64,000 nucleotides of DNA from Gnetum montanum (Eukaryota > Streptophyta > Gnetopsida > Gnetales > Gnetaceae), in NCBI GenBank assembly GCA_015680685.1, contig MNCI01035767.1:264015-328014 (forward strand). The letters are read 5' to 3'. The notes beneath the pieces are model-generated. The model was not told the DNA's origin and did no database searches. It saw nothing but the letters and a program-made list of their open reading frames with translations. The position numbers and the translations under genes are program-made. Below are positions 32,344 through 42,529 of the stretch, in pieces (position 1 is the first letter of the stretch; every line of letters begins with the position of its first letter).

Positions 32344-35300
32344 TTATTGGTTTAGTAATTTTTTGATTTTTTGCATTTTAACGTTGGGAGTAGAGTTAGC
32401 GAGTATGATTTTATATTCAGCGTCCCCTTCGTTGATAATGTTGAATGGTAATTCAACCCAAGGGACGTCTGATGGAATTGTTTCTGTGTTAGTGTTTTCT
32501 TGCGCTTCTGCATGTATCACGATTTCTGTGTCAGTTGTGGTCTCTAAGTGAGGTTGCGTATGTACAATGTCAGGCCCGGGTATTTCTATTTTGGGTGGGT
32601 TTTCTTCTGTGTTTAAAGGATTACCGCCTACTAGTTGTTGTTCATTTACGTCATGTTGTCTAGGCTCTTCGAGCTTAACCTTTGAGCCTTGGTTTGTGTC
32701 TATGTATGATGAGATGATGGGTGTAGCAGCCTCCCCGTGTATGACCATTTTTCCACCTTCGTAAGGCAGGTGAATTTCTTGGTGTATAGGGGAAGATACT
32801 GCTTTTAGTTGGGCTAACTAGGGCCTTCCCAAGATTAGGTTAAACCCTAGCATTTCAGCAATCACCACAAAGTCAGCAGATGTGGGGAATTGGATCCCTA
32901 CGATGAAGTCTAAAGTCACGGTGCCTTTGACTATCACATGCAACCCACTGAATGATTTCAACCATGTGGTGGCAGTTGGTCTGATTAGCTCTGTGAGCCC
33001 GAGTTGTTCGATGATGAGATATGGGACTACGTTCGTGGCAGCTCCATCATCTACATGGACACTATGTATCTTGAATTAGTTTACTCTTATTATTATAAAC
33101 ATAGGGGCTATTGTTACCCCTCCCGTTTTCTCATCCAACTTGATGTTGTTATTGTGGAAACTTAGTGGCTTGGAAGTTGATCCTTGAGGCGAGTACATCA
33201 CGACATGAATCGAAGGTTCATTTGGAGGCAAGTCCTCGCTCACTGGAATAGATGTTAACATGTGCACCAAAGCTTCGCAATGTGTTTGGGATGTTAAAAC
33301 TAGGTCATATAAGCTCAGTGAAGTATTCTTTTGCTTGAGTAATTGTGCGACCTGTGTTAGGGCTGTTGCTAGGTCTCTACTGTTGGGTGCGTGTTTATCG
33401 GCAGTTACTTGGTCCATTAGGCCCAGCAGTTTTATTTCGTGCATCGTTGGTTTATCATTTTTTTGGAATTGTTGATTCAGGCGTATCATGTTTTCTAGAN
33501 CGTTCTCGTGTGTGACATGGGGGTGCGATTGGTTTTGAGGCCTCAGGTTGCCTTGGGATTCGTACTACATATGGATTCGGGTGGGGTTACGGTTGGACAG
33601 TCACTTGTGGTTGGGTGCCAAACTAGCTAGGCACCTTGATGACATAGGGGCTTGGTGATCACTAGGACGTTCGAGTGTCCTAACGATGTACGGAGTCGGC
33701 CCAGCTGGAGGTTGTACCTCTGCTGTTGCGATCACGGGTGGTACTTGGACTACGTAAGGGGTGGGCCAAATAGGAGGGATTGGTGAGTTTGGGATAGCAG
33801 CGACGGGAGGTACGTGCACCACGTATGGTTTTTCGCAGGTTGGGGTGTTAGGAGTTGCCACAGCGGGGAGTACTCGGATGACATAAGGTTGATGTGGGGC
33901 GTATGATGGTTGAGGCATGGATGTTGATGTAGTGGGAGGAATACGCACTACAAATGGCTTGTTAGGCATTTGTTGCTCATGGTCAGAGCAGACAGTGTTA
34001 ATGCTAGGTATTTTAGGTTCGTTATCTAGGTAGATTGTGTTAATAACGTACTGTGCCTCTTTGGTATTCAGAGGGTCTTTGTAGACACCCATGGCCTGGT
34101 TCTACGGTTGGACTGGGTTGGCCTCATCAAAAGTGATTTGACCTCCATCGATCATTCGTTGTATGTCTTATTTTAGGGTGAAACAATAATCCGTGCCATG
34201 CCCATTACGTTGGTGATAGTCACAAAAGCGATCCATTCTAAAACCTTTTGGTACTGGGGGTTCATCCGGTGTTGCTAAGCTTGGGTTCTGAACCAGTTGA
34301 CAGAACCGATCATGTCTCTGGATAGCAGCAGGAGATAACTGTTTATTTTCCATTAACCCAGCTTTTAGGAGTTGGTCAAACAACTCAAATGGTTTCATAG
34401 ATAGTGGTGTGTATTAGGAGGGTTCTTTCCTCNTCTTTTAGGAGTTGGTCAAACAACTGAAATGGTTTCATAGATAGTGGTGTGTATTAGGAGGGTTCTT
34501 TCCTCTCGAAGTTTCTTGTACGACTTGGTGTTGGGTTCTGTGATGAGGATGACTCTGGTGCGGTCGCAGGGGTGGGTTTAGTGTAATTAGTAGGGGCAAC
34601 AGGCGGTTTGCTTTTTTGTCCCATGTTTGCTTGTTGTGTTTCTGCCAACGCTTCTATAGTTGTTTTAGCCTTTTCTTTATCTTTTTTACTATGTTGATTC
34701 TTAAAGGCTAAATACATAGGGTCGTGGCTATTTTGGGCTGCCTCCTCTATGTTTTTAATCTGTACAAAGGCTTGATTGAGGTTACGCGCATTGAGGTAAT
34801 ATAACTTGGATTTGAAAAAGTTGTTGACAGACCCTTTTAGAATGGTGAGTAGATACATCTGGGGGATCGGCTCGTGTAGCTCATTGAGAGTAGCACTCCA
34901 CCTTTGGATGAATTTTTGTACGGGTTCTAGAGGTGCTTGTTTGACCTGTATAAGATTGTCAAGTGTCGCTTCAGGTTTCAAGTTATACTTGAACTGGTAA
35001 TGAATTGATGTAACAACTCCTCTAGAGAAAATATTGAGTTTCTTGGCAAGGCCTGATAACAATCAAGTGCTCTCCCTGCGAGAGACATAGGGAACACTCG
35101 CAAAATGGCGTGTGGCCATGCCTGAAGTAATGCGCATTCTAGTCTAAATATTATAAGGTGAGCATTGGGGTCTATCTCCTTGTTAGATTTAGTTAGCGTA
35201 GGCAATGATACACCTTTGGGTAAGGTTAGGGATGGAACAGAAGAGCTGATGGGGTCATCGTGGTAAAAGTCCACTACCTTCAACTCTCCGTCGACGGCCG

Positions 35301-36366
35301 TCTTGAGGCGTTTGACCTTGTCAGGTAGTTCCTGCATTAGTTTCTTAGCATCAGCCCAGTCTTGAGTGCTAGGCGAGATGGGAGGTTGGGGATGTGGTAT
35401 AGTGTACAGATTGGATTGTTGAATAGTGGGTTGGAAGGCTGAAAGCTATGTAGTTGGAGGTTGTACTTGTGAAATATTTATAGCAGGTGGTACCATAGGC
35501 GGCACATTGTGGGCAAGGGGTTGCAGTTGTTGTGGTTGTGCTTGGGGGATGTTGACCGGTGGAATTGTGTGAGGTGGTATGTTGTAGTGAGGGGGTTGAT
35601 GTGGTTGAGCACTAATCGCTGCCCATTGCCCAGTCATGTTTTGTGTAGGAATCCCCTGAACTTGTTGAGTTACAATAGTAAAAGGGGCTCCGTGAGTTTG
35701 GACCCAGGTGATATAATGGGTAGACGTAGATGCCGGTATCACATGCGGCATCCCGATCACGTAGGGTGGGAAGGTCACTCCTACATTGTTTTGAGGGGGT
35801 TGCATTTATAAGAACGGGGGTGTTGTGGCTGCGAGAGGAATTGCAAGGGGAAGCATGTTGACTTGAACATCGTTTGCTGGAGGAATGGGGATGAAAGCAG
35901 CTGCGTATTGTTGAGGCACATGCACTTGCATGATTCCAGATGGCTGGAGGGACGTAGTTTCACCTGTGAATGGGTGAAACAACGGGTCTATATAAGTTTT
36001 TGGGCTAAGGGTGTGGTATGAGTCTTCATGCTCAGATTGGGCAGCGAACTCATCTTCCTCTTCCGGTTGAGGATTTACTATAGGCTGATCTAGCGACTGG
36101 CTCCTTTGCAGAAGGAGATGTGTGATGAGCTCAGAATAAGGCTCTGGAAGAGGGATAATATCGTATGGGGAAAGGATAAACTCTTGTCCTCCCCTATGGA
36201 AAAGTTCGTATTGCCTCTTTACTTCTATTTCAGCTCGGTCCACGGCTAGGCCGGCTTGTATTTTCACGCATATGAAGTTGTACTGGTCTTGAGTCATGAT
36301 GTTAGACGACGGGTTCCTCCCTTGCAATCTAAGGGACCGGTGAGGCCCCACTGTGGGTTGTACCAT
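32344..36366 (-). pseudogene. gag-protease polyprotein of element B
   Basis: The minus-strand frame starts at the ATG at 36366 (MVQPTVGPHRSLRLQG). N-terminal part 36366-35800; Q/P-rich, low-complexity part 35805-35400; capsid-type core 35337-34780 (DPNAHLIIFRLECALL, MSLAGRALDCYQALP, VQKFIQRWSATLNELHEP); Lys/Pro-rich tail; zinc knuckle near 34220-34170 (CDYHQRNGHGTDYCFTLK, Cys-His-His-Cys). Then come five PYVVRVPPV-like repeats (34000-33650), a linker, and protease with VDDGAATNVVP near 33050 in place of the usual D-S/T-G. The frame ends after VPWVELPFN at 32344. It is broken by stops (for example after 35806 and 35446), by frame changes, by a single N at 33500 and by the join at 34433. RT does not follow directly: about 5.9 kb intervene. 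Confidence 0.85.
34384..34505. other. Assembly joins in gag-protease of B (N at 34433; N at 33500)
   Basis: The N at 34433 is flanked by two near-identical copies of a stretch of about 60 bp (CAACT(C/G)AAATGGTTTCATAG ... GGGTTCTTTCCTC). The N at 33500 shows no such duplication and may be a single unresolved base or a blunt join. Confidence 0.75.
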
Positions 36367-36479
36367 GGGCTGTTGAACCGCGGGCTATTGGACAGCCATG
36401 GTACCTACGATGTCGATGACCTAGGTGGTTGTAGAGGTGGTTTTTGCAGTGTTCATGATGAACAGTTAAGGATGTGACA

Positions 36480-37178
36480 CAATGTAGGGATATGAAATTG
36501 GTGCACTTAGTGTGGCGTAAACCTATGTTGGTAGCGTACAACGTATAGACTGGGTCTCAGCATATAGGCTTCAACGACCATCGTATAATGACACCGTAGA
36601 CAACGTATAGGTATACAGTGTATAGTGTCAGTGTAGAGAATCTACGGCGTAAAGCGTACAGTGTATATGCTAAGCAGCGTATACAGCGTCAGTGTACAGT
36701 GTAAATGGGGTTACAGCATACAGAGTGTAGCGTATATGGATGGCAGCGTAAACGAGTTTAGGGCATAGGGCGTAGATAGAGTCAGTGTATAGCGTAGATG
36801 GGATCTACAGCGTAGAGTGTGTAGCATAAACTGGACAGCAGAGACAAAGTCACTGTATGGCGTAGACAAGGTCTATAGCGTAGAGAGTGCAGCGTAAATT
36901 TAGCAATTGCGTATATGTAGGCGACGTAAACAGAGTTCTGTGTGGAGCATAGACAAAGTCTACAGCATAGCGTGTGTGGCGTATATTGGACAACATAGAA
37001 GTTGGGGATTTTGCAGACAGAGTCAGCGTATGGTTAACAGCGTAGATGATGGATAGTTTGCAGACAGTAAGTTTTGAACTGAGCAGCGTAAACGTTGGGA
37101 GGTTTGCAAAAAGGGTCTAGCGTATACTCAACAGCGTAGACGCTGAGAGTTCTGAAGCACGTAAGTTTAAGGCAGAGC
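36480..37178. repeat. Leader of element B packed with AGCGTAGAC/AGCGTATA words
   Basis: Between gag and the primer-binding site, nearly 700 bp consist of diverged copies of CAGCGTAGAC, GTGTAGCGTATA and similar words, with no coding frame. This is the untranslated leader of the genomic RNA, where a packaging signal would be expected. Confidence 0.7.
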
Positions 37179-37194
37179 CCTCCTTCTAGCGTCA
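37179..37194 (-). promoter_or_regulatory. Primer-binding site of element B, tRNA-Asn
   Basis: On the minus strand TGACGCTAGAAGGAGG lies five bases inside the 5' LTR. It pairs with the 3' end of plant tRNA-Asn (whose primer site would read TGGCGCTAGAAGGAGG), with one mismatch in these 16 bases. A tRNA-Asn primer is what Tat-type elements are known to use. Confidence 0.8.
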
Positions 37195-37199
37195 ATTTC

Positions 37200-38316
37200 T
37201 GTACTATCTGAAATCATTGGTCTCCGGTTGGAAGGAAACAGAAACCAGGGGATCACCGGACACACACAGAATACCCTACCTTCGCTTGAGGGCAAGCTAG
37301 AATGAATGAAGGCAAAGTACCTTGAGTGGTCCACACGTAAATCAGGCAAGGATTTTCCCGAACGTACACCGAAGTGCTATACGTTGGGTTATACGTAAAC
37401 AGCGTAACCGATGTGAAGCGATATGTAAACAACGTAACTGATGTAAACAGAGCGTAAACGTAAAAGAGCATAAACAGTATACATGCAAAAATTAATGCAA
37501 AATTGTAACAAATTTTAGGAAGAAAGTGTAACAATGCTATTTCAAAATAAGAGTTACAATGCACCGGTCTAACGTAGTTGTGGCTTTAACACAAGGTAGA
37601 CGAAAAGCCTCGGTGGATGCAGGGATGACTGTGCGCTGGTTCACATTGTAGGCATAGCATAGAGGCTGTATGCTCAGTGTACAGGGTTGTCCAGAATATA
37701 AGGTTTTCTGATCTAGTTCTTAGCGTCTCTGTTTTTCTCTTTGGTTTGCTTAAAATTGCCGACCGCCNGGTTCTTAGCGTCTCTGTTTTTCTCTTTGGTT
37801 TGCTTAAAATTGCCGACCGCCCCTCTTGATCTAGTGAAAAATTGGGGTTTTATACAGGTTTTGACGTTAGACTCAGGTTGGGTGACACATGGTGCATTGA
37901 CTGGGTGCAAAAGAATAAAATTTACAAGTGTACAACATGTTACATTTGCTGAGCGTATATGCTGGGCATATATGCTGTGGATGCTAACGTATACGCTGGA
38001 TGTGCTGGGCGTATATGCTGATATTTTCTCTGCTTGTGTGAGTTGTTGCCTTGTACTAAATCTTGCTTTGCAGTGCTGTTTCCATCTTCGGGGATTGCAT
38101 GCCAGGCATATTCATCAGTTGAACCTGTTGAGCGTGCATGTGAGGTGTCTACGCTGGACGTATACGCTGGGCGTCTATGTTGGAGATGCAATCTGGAGTT
38201 CAACTCCGCTTGAAGCTGTCTACAGGGCCCTCAAGCTTCAACCATGCTAAGGAACGTCATGACTTAGCTCGGTTCTTGTCGAAGAAGTACTAAGCTCAAA
38301 ATTTTGTGGTGTTTCA
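37200..38316 (-). repeat. 5' LTR of element B (1,117 bp)
   Basis: Plus-strand ends are TGTACTATC and GTGGTGTTTCA. It aligns with the 3' LTR (20149-21444). A minus-strand TATA box lies at 37848-37854 read in reverse. The single N at 37768 between two copies of a stretch of about 50 bp (GGTTCTTAGCGTCTCTG...GACCGCC) is an assembly join. Relative to the 3' LTR a word-rich block is missing after GGAGATGCAATCTGG (about 38196). Confidence 0.9.
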
Positions 38317-38321
38317 ACCAC
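38317..38321. repeat. Target site duplication of B, right copy (ACCAC)
   Basis: Matches 20144-20148. Removing B and one copy rejoins the plus-strand frame of the D downstream ORF without a shift. Confidence 0.9.
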
Positions 38322-40458
38322 CTTCTCTACCCGTGCGTGTATCACTTTGAGAGAGAAATTCCATTTTAACCTTCCACAACTAATCTATATGGAAATATAG
38401 AAGTAGTTCAAAGAAAATGAATGTGGAAGGAAGGCACTCCTCTTTCAGTGTCTAATTAAAAAATAGTGCAAAAGGGAAGGGATAGCTCGCTACTCTAATG
38501 ACACATTAAGATATGCTCCTACTACCTCTTGGGTGAAAATGATGAAGGACAAGGTTCATGCCATAATCAAGAAAGAGGAGTAGCTGCGACCACCACCCAC
38601 TCATGAAACAACACTGGAGGCATGTGCTTCTATAGAGCACATGCAAAATCTCCAAGAATAACTCTTGCAGTAGCAGCAAGCTAGTTTGAGCGGTGACCCA
38701 TCTATCTACTAGTTAGCCTTGAGCCATCTAAACAAGGTAACTCATATAATAAGCTAGTTGGAGGACACAAGGCTAAATTTCTCTATCCAAAAAATGTGGG
38801 CACCTACACACTCAAATCCTAGTTCCTGAGAGGTAACAGTATCCATTCTAGGACATTAGCAATTCCCATATGTCTTTGGAAATGCCACAACATTCTTAGT
38901 GCACTTGGAGGGAGATGGGACTACTATTCTAGTGATGTAGCATCAAGGGCAAGAAATGGTGGCTGAGCTGGTGGTAGATAAAGTGTTTGAGGTTCTAAAT
39001 GTTTTTGTGGCATCTATATTACATAGTTTTGTGCTCAAAGATGTGCAAGATGTTCACAAGAATAGTCAGTGGAAGGCTCAGCGTAGCCCAGTACAAGGAG
39101 TTGTTGGAACAATAGGTAGGAACCTAGCAACTAATTACAGATGTCTTTGACCTTCTAAATAACATCACTGCTATCTAGTTAACATTGTTGGAGGAAAGAG
39201 GCAAGTGCATCATCATCGAGGCTTAACTTGAAATAGCTAGAGCTAAGAATTAGCACTTGGCTATGGATGTTATGGAACTTAGAGCTTGCCTCGTTGATCC
39301 CACAATACTTAGGCAAGTAGTGACCAAGGATGAAGCTTTTTAGTAGCTTCAATTAAAACTTCAATAGGCTAAGTACACAAAAGAATTGATGATCCTTGAC
39401 TAGTCCGTAGTTGATGCCACCATCTACAACATTCAGAAGGACTTGTTGGAGGTTTGTCAAGAGAATGCAAATCTGAACAAGGATAATCATCACTTGCATA
39501 CTGTCGAGACCCAAAAGGAGAAAATGGTTGAATATATAAGATAGTAGCATGAGCAACTTGCCAAGATGATAATGGACTTAAGAAGGTTAGTAGCAAAGAA
39601 CTCTAATATTTTGATGGAGAAGGTCCCTACCCTTTACCAAACATCTATAATTGAAATTGTTGCTTAGAAAAATGAGGCCCTTAAATTCAAAAGGGTCAAG
39701 AACCACCATAGGAACTAAGTTTTCTTGTAGAAGGAGATCAATGAAAAACAAAAAGGCAAAGGTAAATGAGGTCCTCCAATATCTCCAACAAGGAGGTGAT
39801 ATATGGCAACCCATCTTTGATGGACTAAGAGTACAACAAACCCAAAATCTACCTCAAAGAGCTAAAAATCAAGGAAATGACTGAATACATGAATCTTGCC
39901 AACCTCCACTATGCAAACTTGATAATGTTAACTTCCAAAAGATCGAGGTTAGATTTGGAAAAGCAAATTACCAACTTGTACCTATTGTATGTTATTGAGT
40001 TCAAGCATCATAAGGAGATCAAGAAAAAACTTGAAATGATGAATGTTGAACTCGATGTTCTTAGGCAATGCTTCACTAATCAAAGATCCATAGTTAAGAA
40101 CCTAGGTTAGTAATTGAATGACTACTAGGAGGTATAGAATGTTGTTAAGGTGTTTGATGTTAAACAAAAGAAATTTGTAACTTGATTTGTCAATGTGAAG
40201 GAGCTATTCCTCGCAATGCCCTATCTATGGGATATTCCCATACCAGTCTACATTGGTGATGTTATGTGGACTATGTATGATCCTTGAAGTAAGGAGGAGA
40301 AGATGAAAGCATTGTTGGATGCTCTCCATTTTCCACTAGTAGTTGTAGCTACAGCCAAACAACCATAACCATAGTCTCAACCACAACAACTACATGCATC
40401 GGAGGTAGGAAAAGGTTCCTCGACATCTTAGGAACCTCAACCACCTATGATTGTTTGA
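38322..40458 (+). pseudogene. Downstream ORF of element D, C-terminal part
   Basis: Continues the frame of 19448-20148 (TFSTRACITLREKFHF onward). Frame changes near 39150 and near 39760 cancel each other. The middle (39150-39760) is Lys/Glu/Leu-rich with strong coiled-coil character (TKELMILD, IYNIQKDLLEVCQENANL, VETQKEKMVEYI), as is 39877-40107 (SRLDLEKQITNLYLL, EIKKKLEMMNVELDVL). The end carries LWDIPIPVYIGDVMWTMYD, a Q/P stretch and a TGA at 40456. Between 39152 and 39760 I count ten in-frame TAG and two TAA. The ORF is followed by about 250 bp without features and then the 3' LTR. A structural or accessory protein of the element is possible; the family is not recognised. Confidence 0.6.
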
Positions 40459-40698
40459 TTTTCTTTCTTATCTTCAAGCCACCAAAGGCGTTTTGCTATT
40501 ATTTTTTATCATGGTATTCAATTTTATTGTCATGAACATCAAATTTTGTAAAAATTATAAATCCATACACTTGGGTATTTAGTATTTATTTGTGTCAAGT
40601 TGTGTGTCAATAGTTAGTCAATAATCCCATACCTTCCCAAAATTTTGTAAAAATCTTGTTCCTTCTTTTTTTCACTCAAGCATGAGTTTTCATTCACC

Positions 40699-40708
40699 CA
40701 TGGGGGTA
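40699..40708 (+). promoter_or_regulatory. Polypurine tract of element D
   Basis: CATGGGGGTA stands directly before the LTR start TGATGAATC. It is short and partly decayed. Confidence 0.45.
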
Positions 40709-41519
40709 TGATGAATCATTATCATTGGACTACATTGATGAAATCTCATTGATGTGATTGCATTGCTATTGCATCAATGCAATCGCACCAACATAAGGTT
40801 TGACACGTTAGCCCTTACGCATTGATGTAGTGTCTTATCTTGCCTATAAATACATGCTCACCAGTCACATTTATACAATCCATTCATTAGTAGCTACCCA
40901 AAGTCTTGCATTTTTATTTACCTAGAGTTAGAATATTTTCTAAGTGCCTGCAGTAGGAGTGAGAAGTGTACAGATCTTTATTCAAGCACTAATGTACCTA
41001 ATCACCTTGGTGTGACTGACAATAAAGACAAGCTTTCTTCATAAACCTTGTAGCACTTGGACTTAGCCTAATGTTTTCTTAATGCATTTATTATTCATGC
41101 ACTTTACTTTAATGCAAACACATAAGTAAGACCATCTTAAGCATACGCTTAATGCTTGATAACCTAGTAGCATTGTGACATGTTTAGGATGTGTATGAAA
41201 GATGGGAATGGATGCTTATGTTTGGATTAGCTAAGCATTAGTTAGTTATTAGATTAATTAAAAATTTAATTACTATACTTTTAGCACTTAGGTGAATTAA
41301 GCAAAAAATATAAAATGATAAAAATCATATGCTTCAGTTACACTTAACCATACTTTTGCACTTCACAAGTGAAACTAAGAAGACAATAATCACATCCATT
41401 AGATTCACTACCTAGACCTAGTGTCCTTGGATAGCTAAAGCCTATAGAATTTGATCGAATCACTTAATGAACACTAGTGATTCATATGGTTGGACATAGG
41501 GAATTCTCACTATTGATCA
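40709..41519 (+). repeat. 3' LTR of element D (811 bp)
   Basis: Starts TGATGAATCATT and ends CTATTGATCA. It aligns with the reverse complement of the E LTR at 48443-49319, for example around AACCTAGTAGCATT (41169 and its partner near 48795) and ACACTTAACCATAC. A TATA box is plausible at about 40852-40859 (CTATAAATAC). Immediately behind it starts integrase sequence of E. Confidence 0.8.
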
Positions 41520-42529
41520 GGGTTGATGGATCACATGAAGTCATTCCTCCAAAGATCGAAAGGCTCTAGTGGTTCAATCCATTATTGAGGTCCTTCCATA
41601 TACACAGTCATCCCTCCATCACATTGGCACCTATCACAAGAATGGAAGAAGTGATGGACATCCTTGAAGATCATGGGCCAATAATACCTTGCCATGAGGA
41701 TCTTAATGGTCATTCTACTCCTAGCATAGTGGCCCCCATAAGGACCTTCATCTATGTCTTAGAGGACTTGAAGTTAATCTACATTAGGGATACACCATCG
41801 TACCAAGTTATCTATGCAACTGTTGTAGAGGTTGCCTTTGATTTCCATGAAGTGTTTGGCCTAATGAAGAAATTGTTATTTCTTCTTGTTGTTACACTCA
41901 TGTGGCATCTCCTAGGTGAATAGATAAGAGAGGATGTAATTGTACCAATTTTTTTCCTTGGGATATTGATCATTAAAAATGCTAGCAAAGAAGAGTTCAT
42001 CAAGAAATTGATCAAATAGTGAACCCTCATCCTCTTTGCTATTCCATCTTAATCAAGACAAGTAGTCAGCCCTCACATTCTCTATCTCCTTTCAATCAAT
42101 TATCATTAAATCAAACTCTAGGAGGATCACTAGCCACCATATGACATGAGGTCTCACCATTGGCTTATGCATTAGGAACTCGATGGCATTATGGTTGGTG
42201 TGCATAAAAACTTTGTATTCAAGCACATAGTACTTAAATTTCTCTAAGGCATACACCACTGCCATGAGCTTCTTTTTAGTGGTGGTGTAGTTTAATTATG
42301 CACTAACAGTATCCTTACTTACATAGTGGATGAAATATGGATGTTTCTAATCATCCATTTATGTAAGCATGGATTCCAAAGCATAATTTGATGCATCTCT
42401 CATGATGTGGAATGGCTTTGACTAGTTTAGTGGTTGTAGAATTGGAGTTTCTATGAGTTTTTGCTTAATTGTTAGAATGCATCCTAACATTTCTTTGTCC
42501 AAATAAATATTGCATCTTATTAACTCTTT
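41520..42529 (-). pseudogene. RNase H and start of integrase of element E
   Basis: Reverse-complement reading aligns with D 15880-16700: RNase H region (42500-42190, matching the HHDGCFRLCLG region of D), a spacer, then the integrase zinc finger (TLHGNQRQPLQQLH region near 41900; YYWPMIFKDVHHF...CDRCQ near 41670-41590) and the first part of the core (EPFDLWRNDFM) to 41520. TAG stops are frequent. The plus-strand frame at 41585-41923 is a shadow. Confidence 0.7.

Larger units (their letters stand above)
20149..38316 (-). mobile_element. Element B: complete 18.2-kb Tat-like Ty3/gypsy element with an antisense gene
   Basis: The element is bounded by TG...CA LTRs and the duplication ACCAC. Minus-strand order: 5' LTR 38316-37200, tRNA-Asn primer-binding site 37194-37179, leader, gag-protease 36366-32344, a gap of about 5.9 kb holding the plus-strand antisense gene (27194-31769), RT/RNase H/integrase 26436-22898, 3' non-coding tract, polypurine tract 21459-21445, 3' LTR 21444-20149. 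Pol contains a degenerate first RNase H and a second, archaeal-type RNase H, the mark of the Tat group. The size is far above a standard gypsy element, mainly because of the antisense cargo and word-filled non-coding tracts. The copy is damaged by stops and has a 179-N gap in the integrase. Confidence 0.92.
11366..41519 (+). mobile_element. Element D: Athila-like Ty3/gypsy element, interrupted by G and B and entered by A
   Basis: Plus-strand element whose pieces are 11366-11990 (gag-protease linker), 13565-20148 (linker, protease, RT, RNase H, integrase, start of a downstream ORF) and 38322-41519 (rest of the ORF, polypurine tract, 3' LTR). The pieces align in order with element E on the opposite strand. 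B lies between 20148 and 38322 with an ACCAC duplication. The right end at 41519 is followed directly by integrase sequence of E, so D inserted into E. The 5' LTR and most of gag lie beyond A, off the window. RT reads VFMDNFSSYE, matching the VFMDDFS style of Athila rather than the YVDDIVVKS of Tat. Confidence 0.8.

Noticed and set aside
37179-37194. Fragment of a tRNA-Asn gene
   Set aside because: Only the primer-site length is present, next to an LTR; no tRNA body follows.
19448-40458. D downstream ORF called an envelope gene
   Set aside because: Position fits, but no signal peptide, cleavage site or membrane helix is visible; left as unrecognised.
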